Assembly (NCBI GenBank): GCA_963170055.1
Contig: CAUJGJ010000002.1
Coordinates: forward strand, 3,125,346-3,189,345
Origin: Halisarca cf. caerulea
Taxonomy: Eukaryota; Porifera; Demospongiae; Chondrillida; Halisarcidae
Length of the DNA: 64,000 bases
Direction of reading: 5' to 3'
Part shown: in pieces, positions 43,003-63,174 of the stretch
How the letters are laid out: each line of letters opens with the position of its first letter
Numbering within the stretch: the stretch's first letter is position 1
The notes under the pieces: model-generated
Database searches by the model: none
Told to the model about the DNA's origin: nothing
Seen by the model: the letters and a program-made list of their open reading frames with translations, nothing else
Translations under genes and position numbers: made by a program

Positions 43003-44437
43003 CAAGCTGTGTATCTTGCAAATCAGAACAATCATGTAATACATTACATATATTTAAGTTCTGCTAAACACAGTTATCTTTATTCTTATTTATTACAACT
43101 CTTACCAGCTGTGTTGCATCCTTGTATTATTGGAATTTAAAACTGATGGTGTACATCTTAAAGTATCAAGGATGTATAATATTATGCATGCATGTAGGGT
43201 GGGAAGATACCGTGCATTGTATGGGCAGAATCTGTGGGTACATTAATTTTATGACAGTTAACACAGCATATTTGTAACTTTAGAGATATAAAATAGTCAT
43301 AAAATATGAACATGATAATACTATAATAATTGAGAAATTCAGTTAAATGATAAGTGTGCCTATTATGTAATGTCAAAGTTTAACTTTCCAATGTACGTCT
43401 TCATAATTTACAGATTGACCTGCAGGGACTTGGCCCTTCCTGTGTGTGTATAGCTTGGGGTTCTAGACCTGTCACTTGCGGCTCCATATGGATCTGACAT
43501 CATTGCCCCACCTGGGTACCCCAGACTGTGTGTGTGTGTGTGTAGATAGGGCTTGAGTGGTTCACAGATTGACTAATTTGATCACAATACTACAGCACAT
43601 ACGCACAGTAAGAATATTCTATGCACTGCATAAGGACTGCCTGACCACATTCAATAGGTTCAATCATGGTATGCGTGATCCTATACCATGTTAACCAGCT
43701 GAGCAATGGTTGAGATTCAGTACTCCTGCAATAGTCCAGGCACAGGAATGGAACGCAAGTTGAGAGGATTATTCTGCCATGCAAATTTTGGATGCATGGA
43801 TATATATTTGACACGTCATGCTCCCTGGAACACACACACATACATATGTACTACTCGGCACAGGGAGGCTGAGAGAGATCTCAGCACAGGGAGGCTGAGA
43901 GTCTGCATGCAAGGCCAGTACAGATGGAGAGCCATACATAGTTCACAGAGTTCAGTCTGCCCTGCATGCAAGACCAACCTAGCAAGCACCTGGAACATGA
44001 GCAGTGTGTTGACGTTATTGCTTGTATGCTCATATAGAAGAGTCTATAACAATTATGCCAACACATAGCCAGACTATTGCACAACACTGAGTATAGACAA
44101 CACATGACAATTCATACTAGCAGTGAATGGATTGCCACAAAAGATGAATATAAATCAAAATACAATAATTGTTTTAAAGGCACTGCATAAATTAAAATCA
44201 GTACATTGGAGTCATTAGAACAGAGCTATAGCTGTATGTCGCTAACACTTTTTGCAACAAACATTGAAACATTTACAAAATTATTAATTGTAAAAGGTAT
44301 AAATTAAAATCAGTACATTGGAATCATTGGAATAGAGATAGTCTAGCTTTGCCAGATCTTACTAACCGACACGAGATAGACCTGCTATAAACACTGGAAG
44401 CTGAGTTAAAAGTCTGTTTCGGTAGAAATGATTACAT
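43003..44437. other. Intergenic, nothing recognised
   Basis: Between the stop of the small AKAP-like gene and the stop of the helicase-like gene (convergent). AT-rich; a repeated segment AATTAAAATCAGTACATTGGA occurs at about 44190 and 44305. No coding or RNA signature seen. Confidence 0.5.
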
Positions 44438-52269
<7,832 letters not shown>

Positions 52270-52463
52270 TTGAGTTGCAGGCACTGGAGACTGACTCCTA
52301 CGCAGTAGTACACATGGAAGTACAGCATGAGATCTACAGTACATGGTACCGCCAAATAAAGGCTTTATATCAAGTGTGGATGGTGGACCAAATTATGGGT
52401 ACTATAAACACAGTTAGTATCTATGCTATGAATGAATGCACACAAATACATATATGCAAACAT

Positions 52464-52737
<274 letters not shown>

Positions 52738-53230
52738 ACTAAAGTAAATCGCGGTACACAGATTCTCAAGCCTACATCATTCTATGCAGTACAAAAACAC
52801 AAGACCACACAAAAAGTGTTGCTTACTAATTGGGTATTTTTAATCCCAAAGCTTCGATTTAAGATTACTTACAGTATCTACGATTCTTCTATGAATGGAT
52901 TACATACTGCTATAAATTAAGATAGATAGCCTACATGTCAGAGAAATGAAAACCACAATAAGCGTTACCCTTTATCCTGAATTTCGTGTTCGGGTGGAGC
53001 TATTGCAAGAAAACCGTATTAACATGAAACCACACCACATAATACGAACCCCAACCCAACTACACACTCACGTTGATCATGAATTCGGCTACTTCGTAAT
53101 TACAAGGAAATCTGGTCAGCTGTAAGCATAGATTGATCTATGCTGTAAGCCGCCATTTGCCGGTAAATGGTACGTCAAAAGACGCTCAAATTGTCAACAT
53201 TTGCTCGCGTGCACGTGAGCTGCAAGGATT

Positions 53231-53281
53231 AGTCTGGCCAGCTAGACCGTCTCCCTGCAGGACGGTCTAGCTGGCCAGACT
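53231..53281. mobile_element. 51-bp foldback element with 21-bp perfect arms
   Basis: AGTCTGGCCAGCTAGACCGTC, a 9-bp loop, exact reverse complement. The end TAGTCTGG is shared with the MITE at 16237-16368. Confidence 0.78.
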
Positions 53282-53388
53282 ACAGAAGGACGTACATGTA
53301 GAATCACTTAATTAATTACCTAATTCTTGAGACAAGTTAATTATTGTTCTCTTATGCCACGTGTACAGGTACAGTAACACAGTTATTT

Positions 53389-53395
53389 ACTAAGC
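53389..53395. repeat. Target-site duplication, left
   Basis: ACTAAGC, matched by 59029-59035. The next two bases TA also match, so the duplication is 7 to 9 bp depending on where the element ends. Confidence 0.75.
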
Positions 53396-53862
53396 TAGGG
53401 GTCGCAATGGGGAGAATCAAGATAAACGGATTTCGCTGAAATTTGGCTCACTGATAACACCTACCAGAAAGTTTCTACCAGTGCACAGTTTATCGAATTC
53501 GGCTATCTCTACGAAATGTTATGGCTGAAAAACGAAGTTTTCGTCGCTGTCGCCGTACAAATCGACCTAGTGCAGACGGCTTTGAATAGCAGTAGCTGCA
53601 TAGCCATGGCCACGTCTTTTGCTTCTTACTAGCTAGTGCTCAAGGTGAAAAAAGTTTAGAAATAATACTCCCAGACGTTGCGGGGAGGCGAGAAACGTGA
53701 GAGGTTAACCGTTGAACGCAACAATTTTCGATGGTACTCTCCGTTGAAGGATCTGCATGAGGTCCTCATAACATCATTAGGTAGCTCAGATCCCTAGGTG
53801 TGTACTATACAGAAATCAAAAAGTAAGCTCTTCATACACCACGAAAGCCAAGCACAATTTAT
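53396..53862 (+). repeat. Long terminal inverted repeat, left
   Basis: Begins TAGGGGTCGCAATGGG. It is complementary to 58565-59028 over its full length with scattered mismatches and short indels. No open frame. Confidence 0.92.
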
Positions 53863-54307
53863 CTAGGAGAAGTACGCAATGATAAAATCCGTCAAAGAAA
53901 GCTGCTCCTTCTACATCGGAACAAGTGTTTCAAGTAGCATGGCATGAATTGGTAGTTATTTCCACACATGACATTCAAAATAAGCGGAAAGTCTTGAAAA
54001 CTGAACCCAAGTCATTTTTTAGCACGGCAGCCATCTTACCCATTCCAGACGAAAAAATGGACTCGTGGAGATTCAGGCATTGCCCAATAACAATGTAAGT
54101 GAATAATACTATAAATTACACTGACACTATTTATATTGTCGCCAACCTAATGGAAAGTATTATTGTTACAGTAATGAATTGAGTGGTTGAAATCATGCTG
54201 TGGTATAAAGTAGTACAGGCCCTGCCAGTAACTCAAGTTTGGCCTGGCACTCAGGCACAGTGATCCTGTGACTATAATAACTTTTAGTAGTGCTATAGGG
54301 TAGGGCA

Positions 54308-57300
54308 TTAATCATGCATTTTTATATAGCCCATAGCACAGTCTATTGCTAGATCAAACTTGCATGACTCTTCTTCTCCATCGTATTCTATTTCATACTC
54401 TTGTGTTCCTTCATCATAAGCAATCACTTGTCCTTTATACCATTTCTCTTCATTTGCCTCCTTACTCAAAAATTTATGTTCGATAATCTCCCCCACCATA
54501 CCTCCTGTGATAACATAATCAAATTTATCCGCGGCACTCATTGCTTGAGGATTTGATAGGGGATATCTGTCCATCATTGATTGAAAAGATGAGAGAAGTT
54601 GTGTCAATGCAATCTTTTTTCCTCCTTTAGTGAAATAAAACTTGATGGGCTCTCCTATCAGAATTTGCCTAAGCTTTAGCTGAGTCTTGAGCAGTTCCAG
54701 TGTCATTTTATCCTTTTTGCTCTTCTTTAACTGCATGTTTCCAGTTATTCTTCTCACAAGGGTTTCCAGTTGTGTCCAATTTACAAGAACCATAACATTT
54801 GACAATTCACCTTTCATTCTTTCATATCTCTCATTTTTCATTTCATGTTTTTCCAAAGCCTTTTGTAGAGCAGATTGTCTTTCCACTGCTATAGCATTTG
54901 CATACTCCTTATCAGACTTCTTCACTATAGATTTACGTTCTATTGCCATTTTCACATACTCTTTTTGTTTCTGTTCTGGCACAGTAGAAAACCATTGCAT
55001 TGTTTTATTTTTCTTAACCTCTATGAGGTTTCTTTTGGTCAGTTGGCTGACACTTGGCATTGTTGTCTGCAGCCAATCATTTAAACCCAGAATGGATTCA
55101 CATATATCATTTGATGGTTTAATTTTCCGGAGTACATCAGCAACGTGTTTGGGAGGATGCCAGTATCGTCCTGATGGTAAGTAGTCTCTTGCATAATCTT
55201 TAAGCTTCTTTCTCATCGAAATGGCACCTTTGGAGAGTTTTTTGAGTACTAGTGTGTCACATAGTGGATCTGCAGTAAACAGTGTCTCATATATATGCCT
55301 ATTGTTTACTTTTGCCCTATGGTTAAATGTACTATTGCTACTGTACAATCTGGTTTCTGTTGTATATGCCTTTACCTTGCTATCAAATGCTATTTCTGGC
55401 TCTTCTGATAAGTGTTCAAGAAAACAGTCAAGTTCAAAGTAATGTGTGGTCATATCCAGTGCGCTTTTGTTCAGCTCTGTACACTTTGCAAGTGTTACTA
55501 AGTCGGCATAAATGTGATAGAACATCAAGCCATCTGCCTTTGTGTTTGCCCTAATGTTTTGATCTTTAAGCTTTGTAAGCACATCTCTTTCTAATTTATT
55601 CTTTCCAAAAACCATCAAATATTCCTGTGCTGCTTTACTCAAGAAGAATGCTTTTGCGGCATTACAAGCAGATACGAAATACCGACTTCCCACTTGTCTA
55701 TCTAATTTCACTTTGATGCATTTTTCATAGTAATAGTTGCCATCATCCTCAGCTTCCATTTGGATACTGAGATAGTCTTGAAAAGATGTACAGCCAATTC
55801 CATACTCCGGAACCCCTTTAGTACCAAATATTTTACAGAATTCATGCACAAAGGTATCAGTTTCAAAGTACCTCTTTTGACCTGTTTCTAGCTCTGTCTC
55901 ACTCCCTTCCAAAAATGCTTTCCGGAGATTGACCCTTAAATGCATAGCACAAAAATTTGTAATCAGTTCTTTACCTGCCGTTAGTGAAGTATCCCCAAAT
56001 TTCTTCTGATCTTGTTCTCTTAATTTGGCTGCCATTTCATTGAATTTTCTCTGTGTTGCAGCACTGTCTGATGTTGTAGATGCAACAACTGACCAATTTA
56101 TTGAATCCGCATTAGGAAGGCAAAGAGCCCTTGCTATCTCACGAAGATTCTCCAGCTCTCTAGATATATCTTTTGCAATGTTCTCTGCAGAGCCACTTGG
56201 TAGCTTGTTAACTGATAATACTAGTCCATTCACTGCAGTAGCTCCAATTTTGCGTTGTTGCAAAGTTGTTCCATCTGTATTGATGTGAAATTCAGATCCC
56301 TTTTCTGTCAACATGATAGCTTTCTGTACGCTGTTAACTGTTGCTAGTTCTTCCCTTCTCATGTACAGTGCAGACGAATGTTTTGGGAGTTGAATTTTGC
56401 TAACGTCTATACCTGGTAGTAAATGGTGGAGTACTTCTTTGATGATCATTGCAATTTTACCGGGTGGTATGTTAGCAGCCAGCAAGACATAATAGAGTTT
56501 GCGTATTGCAAATGAATATGTTCTCCCTTGCTTTGTTTGATAGCAAAAGTTTATCCCAGATTTCGCTTCCTCTTTTGTAACTTTCACAGTACATCCTAAA
56601 ACATCATCAGTCTTTTTCATTGCTGTAATTTCATCTGAAATGTCGTCAAATACACCAGACGTATCATCTTTACTCATATCTTCCAGTTCACTATCCTTCT
56701 TTAATATCTCCTCATATAGATCATGATTTATGTCTTGAATTTGTTTAATTTCTCTTCTGTGTGATTTTTCCATTGCAGCCATTTTGGCTTGAACTTTTCT
56801 GAGGGCTTTTTGTAACATGTCTGCCTTGTTTTCTTCTGATGTATTTTGTGGTGTAGTAATGTTGTCTGCGTGCACAAGATCTTGACCCTCATCATGATAG
56901 TAGCTACTTCTTCAAAATCTCTCACATTATCCTTGACATGGCTCTGATATGGCAGTGATAGGGTATCTTCCAATGTAGAACACTTTCTAATCTGTTGCTG
57001 GATATACCGATAAGCATTATAGTGGATCAGCCCTTTCTGACGAAGGTATGGGTCAATTGCATTATAAAATTTCCCAATGGCAGTGACGCCAGTATCACGT
57101 GAGTGCTGCCAATGCATAAGGAATTTATGCAGCTCCTTGTAGAACTTTAGTGTTGGCTTCTTCACAAATGCTAAAACTGGTAGATCATTCTGTGCCCGAT
57201 TAAATGACCTTTTAAGTTCAGAAAGGTCAAATCCTTCCTTCACAACTGCTTGTGGTATTTCAGGCTCACCCTTTGATCCTATATATAGTATATAACACAT

Positions 57301-58338
57301 GCTTATACATATGTATTAAAGATACATTCATCTGTCTTGTGACAGTGCATAATAATCTATATAATATAATATACAGTAGAACTTCGTTAGTAAGTACACT
57401 GTTAATGAGTAATACCTGGTTAGGAAGTACAAGGATATGATACCCCAGCTTATAACCCGTAATACTAATCTATATGGTTAGCAAGTACTACTGATAGTGA
57501 GTAGCAATTTGGAGGGTCCCCAGGTGTACTCACTAACAAGGTTTGACTGTAGATACATATAGCCTAGGGGCTCACCAGTTGCTTTCATCTTCCATATTTT
57601 CTGCATATACTTGCATGCCTCATCTCCATCTAGTTTCTTCTTTTCATTTTGCATAGGCGCGGCAATGCGTTCTGCTGCTTGTAGGAAGCGATAGGACCTT
57701 GTTGGAATACTAACACCAGGGAATTTTTGCTGGAATTTCAGCACAAGAATATCCCCGACATACGTATGGTTTTGAACAGCCTCTAACTTAGCCTGATCCA
57801 GAAGGGTGATGATTTCTCCGTATGTAGGGGCACCTAGATACATCCACAGTACAATCATATGAAAAATGTGAGCCACAATGCTCTTTATATTGATTTGCAG
57901 GACTTTGCATGAATCAAACAGAAATTGTGCAGATTATTATGACATTGTGCATATTCAATGTGTATGTACTATTATTAATATAATTATTGTTATAATAATA
58001 GCTCTTCTTCATATAATTATAATATTGGAAACTTCCTATATAATAGTCAATAATGTTATATTCATACCTTTCTTGTTTGCTGTTGTACTCCTTAGTACTG
58101 GCCCTGGATTACGCTCAATGCAGCCAATGACCAGCAAAATCAATATCACTGCTAGCAGAGTACTGGTAGCTGGTGTAAGAGATGAATATCTCTTCTGACT
58201 GCTTCGGAAGTGGATTGGAAGATGCATCCAACACCCAATGACTGCTCTCCATAATGATATATCAATCATCTTTATATACACACGTATTGAAAAACACGAA
58301 CCGACTGCTAATGAGAACTCGATCAAAAACTCTCCCAA
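54308..58338 (-). CDS. DDE-type transposase of the 5.6-kb element (4 blocks, one frameshift)
   Basis: Blocks 5' to 3': about 58074-58338 (donor AAAG|GTATGA), 57576-57833, about 56905-57278, then 54308 to about 56900. The first three join in phase (GAPTYG, then GSKGEP). Between block 3 and the large 855-codon block the frame shifts by one base near 56900 with no usable intron, so the copy is probably dead unless it uses recoding. Block 1 encodes a hydrophobic stretch then GCIERNPGP, a 2A-like motif with Cys for the usual Asp. The large block has a coiled-coil start, INTDGT (candidate first catalytic Asp), TTSDSAATQ, a CxxH motif (CAMHLRVNLRKAF), NDICESILGLND (candidate Glu), and a C-terminal Tudor-like stretch (KWYKGQVIAYDEG, YEIEYDGEEE). 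Catalytic assignments are inference. Confidence 0.75.
57372..57551. mobile_element. TA-type MITE inside an intron of the transposase
   Basis: Ends TACAGTAGAACTTCGTTAGT and the inverted ACTAACAAGGTTTGACTGTA. It occupies most of the intron between blocks 57576-57833 and 57278. Confidence 0.75.
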
Positions 58339-58564
58339 GATAATTCAAATCCGCCGCCAAATATCACGTGATCAGCTTTAGACGATCTGTTTATGGCGAG
58401 GCCAAGTGCTAAAAATTGCATGCTACCGTTTTCGTGAAAGAAAGTCACGGTACACTTTGTTAATTGTTCTTCAGTGTGGCAGAGCATTCCACTTCCAGAG
58501 GTTATTCAGGAGACAAGAAGGTAGTCATGTATGGTTGGCGATAAGTTACGCTAAATAACACAAC

Positions 58565-59028
58565 AAATGTGCTTGGCTTTCGTGGTGCATGAAGAGCTTA
58601 CTTTTTAGTTTCTGTATGGTACACACCTAGGGATCTGAGCTACCTAATGATGTTATGAGGACCTCGTGCAGATCCTTCAATGGAGAGTACCATCGAAAAT
58701 TGTTGCGTTCAACGGTTAACCTCTCACGTTTCTCGCCTCCCCGCAACGTCTGGGAGTTATATTTATAAACTCTTTTCACCTTGAGCACTAGCTAGTAAGA
58801 AGCAAAAGACGTGGCCATGGCTGTGCAGCTACTGCTATTCCAAGCCGTCTGCACTAGGTCGATTTGTACGGCGACAGCGACGAAAACTTCGTTTTTCAGC
58901 CATAACATTTCGTAGAGATGGCCGAATTTGATGAATTGTGTATTCATAGAAACTTTCTGGTAGGTGTTATCAGTGAGCCAAATTTCAGCGAAATCCGTTG
59001 ATCTCGATTTATCCCATTGCGACCCCTA
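58565..59028 (-). repeat. Long terminal inverted repeat, right
   Basis: Ends CCCATTGCGACCCCTA; reverse complement of the left TIR. Confidence 0.92.
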
Positions 59029-59035
59029 ACTAAGC
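59029..59035. repeat. Target-site duplication, right
   Basis: ACTAAGC, identical to 53389-53395. Confidence 0.75.
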
Positions 59036-59204
59036 TATAATAATAAAAAAAACATTGAAAAAAGGAACCTATTGTGGTTAATAATAGTGGTACAAATGTA
59101 AGCTGAAATTGCCAGAGGATCAATATGAAGTAACACGTACAATGCTCACGTACAATGCTCATATACATGGGCCAGCTGCATGTCCATTTGACTAACACAC
59201 ACAC

Positions 59205-59602
59205 ATGCATGCACACCAGACTAACAGCATGCATGCATGCACACCAGGCCAGCAGCATGCATGCACACCAGGCCATGCAGTTGCATGCATGCACACCAGG
59301 CCAGCAGCATGCATGCACACCAGGCCAGCAGCATGCATGCACACCAGGCCAGCAGCATGCATGCACACCAGGCCAGCAGCATGCATGCACACCAGGCCAG
59401 CAGCATGCATGCACACCAGGCCAGCAGCATGCATGCACACCAGGCCAGCAGCATGCATGCACACCAGGCCAGCAGCATGCATGCACACCAGGCCAGCAGC
59501 ATGCATGCACACCAGACCAGCAGCATGCATCACACCAGACCAGCAGCATGCATGCACACCAGACCAGCAGCATGCATCACACCAGGCCAGCAGCATGCAT
59601 GC
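59205..59602. repeat. 24-bp minisatellite
   Basis: About fifteen units of GCATGCATGCACACCAGGCC plus AGCA. Uniform in the middle, diverged at the edges. Overlapping open frames on both strands follow from the 24-bp period. Confidence 0.9.
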
Positions 59603-60404
59603 ATTATACAAGTTGTTGAAAACTCTCTGCATGTACACAGCCATCTCGCTTATATATGTGCATTAGCTCAAATTTATTTTACTAGCTTAATTGGATGTGG
59701 TAAAATGGAGAATAGGAGCATATACAGCTAGTGGCACCCCTCTATTCTGGACACTTTCGAACGTACCTGAAAGGATACTGTCCTGAATATTGAGGTGTCC
59801 TCATTTCAGAGGTTTAAGATCAATATGTACTATGACCTATTATAGTGGATTATTTGGCTCTAGTGGCATGTGTTCGGGTGTCTGTAATTTAGGTGGCTGG
59901 ATTAGAGGGGTCAATGCACTGCATATACGTATGTCACAGTATAGTCTATTCATGCAATTATGCAATGCACAAGTTCGAACAACATACACACATTACACAT
60001 TCCTCATTTCTACCTGCCACAATACTCACCAGATCAAAACAATGTTATAGTGCCTGCAAACAACCTCTAAAACAACACCTGTATATCAATTGCATGCGGA
60101 TAAGCTAGACATCTGCTAATTAATGTAGATACGCGATCAATCAAATGGAATCAAGTGAACAGAATCATAGGTACAAAACACTGTACACAGTGCATGTGTG
60201 TATTGGTGTCTAAGAATCAGCCACCCTAATAGCGAGGCTATGCATAACATGTCCTCATGCCATCATGTATCCCTAACAGATCGAGAGAAAGCTAAACATT
60301 ATAATATTATTGGCAAACTTACAGGCTTAGCAGTTACAATAGTTCACTGAACACAGTTATCCTAAAATAAAGAAGTCAATATTACAGAATGCTGAACGAT
60401 TTAG
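59603..60404. other. Downstream of the cyclooxygenase gene; MITE remnant only
   Basis: About 59735-59920 contains CACCCCTCTATTCTGGAC and the inverted GGCTGGATTAGAGGGGT words of the TA-type MITE family. Nothing else recognised. Confidence 0.45.
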
Positions 60405-61551
60405 TTAAAGCTCATCGTGCTTAGCCGACATAGCTTTCCTGGCCTCACGGGCGATGTCCGCAGGGACTCTAAAGCTAACCAATGGGCAATCTCCCTTGAT
60501 ATTCTTACAGAACAACTTCTCAAGACTTGCACCCTTCACAATGTCAAAGCCAACATTCCCTCCAAATGTTGACGGCTTCCAATACTGAGGACTTGACAAA
60601 GGGTGGGATAGCAGTCCTCTGAGAGAATAAGGAGCTCCGATTTCTATCAATGTTTGACCAAATGGGGAATTTTCCAAACGTTTCTCGACAAAAAAGCCAA
60701 CATAGAAATCCATAGCCTCCACATCACCATATAACTCCTCCAGCTCTGCTGCTAAGGACTTGTCACCTGAAAAGATCAAAGGATATACATAGATGAGAGG
60801 ACAGACACCACAACAGAATTATGACAGCATGTGCCGGTAGCTGCAGAATAATTCTACTAATTTGAAAACATACTGCACTGAGACTAGAATTTGACTAGGA
60901 TACATACATATGAAGCCCTTAGAAATGTACTTCCAAAAGCTCTGCAGTGGTTTCTGCAATACTAATATCAAAACAAGGTGCTCAGGTTTGGTCTGAGCAA
61001 TGACTATATACACATACTGAATTCAACAGAACATTTTAAAGTTTTTTCAGTCCTTTGCAAGTGGCATGGCTAATCAATTGCCTTTAAACGTCTCCTAAAC
61101 ACTTTGACTAATGCAAGTGTAATAATTATTAGACAGAAAAGATGACCAAACCTAAATTTCCTACCTGCTCACCCTCCCATGAAGTATTAGACTATTATGT
61201 ATTCCAAAATACTACCAATATGTGACCATCACAATATATATGAACATAACACCTGTACATGCCTGTCATGTCTTCAAATGACTCGTAAGGCCTCAAATTA
61301 AACCTCCTCCGGTAGTTGTTGAAGGACTGCATCCTCAGAGCACGCTCATGACCAATCACACTAACAGCCACTTCCAGTGTGTTCTTTTCATGGTTGTGGT
61401 GAGCCATCTGCAGTTCAAAGAACACAGGAATTAATTTGCTAAAGATTAAAGGAGAAAGGAAGGGGATAAGGGAGGTGCTGATGTCAAAATCTATAAAATA
61501 GTATATTAAAGTACACAGTGTTAAAGATACGAGGGAGGGTGTGAGCATGAG

Positions 61552-61625
<74 letters not shown>

Positions 61626-61646
61626 TGTTGTCTGTGTGTGTATGGG

Positions 61647-61718
<72 letters not shown>

Positions 61719-61726
61719 TTGTGTGT

Positions 61727-61758
<32 letters not shown>

Positions 61759-61831
61759 GTCTGTGTGTGTGTATGGGTTTTGTGTGTGTGTGGGGGGGGG
61801 GGGGTTGTGTGTGTGGTGTGTGTGTATGTGT

Positions 61832-61929
<98 letters not shown>

Positions 61930-63174
61930 AAGATTGAGGAAGGAGAAAAAAATAAACATTTGCATGAGTGGCGATTGTCAGACCTACTGTGTGATGTTAA
62001 GGATGTGATTGATAGGGTGAGCAAGTGATGCATAAGAATGAAGGACATAAATGGAGCATACAACTTTACGTAATAGAGGACAATACCATAATGGTTCCAT
62101 GTAGTGTTTGCATGTGCCCAAGCACACAATGATGCTGATCCGTACATTGAAAGCATGTACATAGGTCCAGTGGATGCAGAAGTGGATGATACATTGAGAT
62201 ACAGCTTGTTGAACATATGGATTGACATAGGCACGAAGGCGCAAAGCGCCCGAGGGAGAGTGCATTTTATATGCCATACAGCCCGAGTACCTATGTCTTA
62301 ACCATTATAGCATCCGTTTGTGGATTTTGGACAAGTCTTCTTGACTTTCAAGAATTCGACGAAGCAATTTGAACACTAAAATTCAAGTTCAAGAAGGGAA
62401 TTAGCAGTAAGAATTGCTAAATAAGACTTTCTCTGCTACGATGCTACATAAGTTTGCTTCTTGCAGTGGTGAAGATTGGCTTCTTTTGAGTTTGACTTAG
62501 CAAGTATTACTTGGGAAAGCTATTCAAGGAACATTACAGAGAGATCTTTGCCTGAAATCCCAGATTTCCAAGTATATACTGACAGTAAGTTAGATGCTTG
62601 TGTTTCATACAATATATATCGTATATACCACATGCATACTGTAGGATGGGTTCTCATTGCTAGATTGAAATAAACGCTGATTGCTAGCTAATTGCAAGAG
62701 TGCAAATATTAAAAACGCATTATAACCAACTATAGCCTGGCCTGCATGTAGTTGTGTTAGGAGACGCAATTATTAAAAATGCAATCTATAGTGTGCATTT
62801 CCTGAAACGCAGTTGTTGCAATACGCAATTAAAACCCACCCTACGGTACCACACTAAGACATGACTACTACTTTACATTCAACTAACCCTCCCGGCCAGT
62901 CCTTTGGATAAGGAGTCAACAAAGTCCTTCATCCCATGCTTCACCACTGGCTCAGCATTGAAAAGAAAATCATCCATGGTGTATTTGGTTCCTTGTATGT
63001 CAAACTCATCTGGGTTGAAAGGATGCCAGTGATAAAGGTGGTTAAACTCCAAATGGATGCGATTGTCATATTGAAAAGTGTCGCCAAACATCAACTCAGG
63101 TTTGTATCTCAAGTAAAGCTTGTAGCTTGCTAGATGCTGTACATAGTCCTCTATCACAATCTTTATTGTTTCCC
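60405..63174 (-). CDS. Prostaglandin G/H synthase (cyclooxygenase), C-terminal three exons, partial
   Basis: Heme peroxidase/cyclooxygenase that converts polyunsaturated fatty acids to PGG2/PGH2 in the ER lumen (family knowledge). Exons: 62888-63174, 61263-61407, 60405-60766; phases join to the last 264 residues. The 5' part lies beyond 64000. Exon 62888-63174 holds IGETIKIVIEDYVQHL and EFNHLYHWHP: catalytic Tyr (ovine Tyr385) at 63032-63034 and proximal heme His (His388) at 63023-63025. The second has QSFNNYRRRFNLRPYESF. The third has EIGAPYSLRGL with the aspirin-target Ser (Ser530 equivalent) at 60624-60626, a COX-1-like Ile at the 523 position and STFGGNVGF. The protein ends SAKHDEL, a classical ER-retrieval signal instead of the STEL-type ends of vertebrate enzymes. 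The intron between 61263 and 60766 appears to use a GC donor. Confidence 0.9.
61554..61926. repeat. Long TG microsatellite in a cyclooxygenase intron
   Basis: About 370 bp of (TG)n interrupted by TGTTGTCTG, GTATGGGTT and a run of about 12 G. It lies between the exons at 62888-63174 and 61263-61407. Confidence 0.92.
62237..62485 (-). repeat. Dispersed repeat, copy 2
   Basis: Inverted relative of 51643-51899, inside a cyclooxygenase intron. Contains GGCGCAAAGCGCCCGAGGG and CCTATGTCTTAACCATTATAG. Confidence 0.65.

Larger units (their letters stand above)
53396..59028 (-). mobile_element. 5.6-kb DNA transposon with about 465-bp TIRs and multi-exon transposase
   Basis: Bounded by long inverted repeats and a 7-9 bp target duplication, inserted between the cyclooxygenase 3' end and the 5' end of the helicase-like fragment. 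The coding strand is minus. Superfamily not assigned: the ends recall hAT and the 7-9 bp duplication would also fit P, Dada or MULE-type elements. The arms diverge noticeably from each other, so the insertion is not very recent. Confidence 0.88.

Noticed and set aside
54308..56875. 855-codon open frame as a host gene
   Set aside because: It lies between matching 465-bp inverted repeats and a target duplication and joins upstream exons of the same element; it is a transposase.
59155..59731. Cys/Met/His-rich small proteins
   Set aside because: All are frames of the 24-bp GCATGCATGCACACCAGGCC array.
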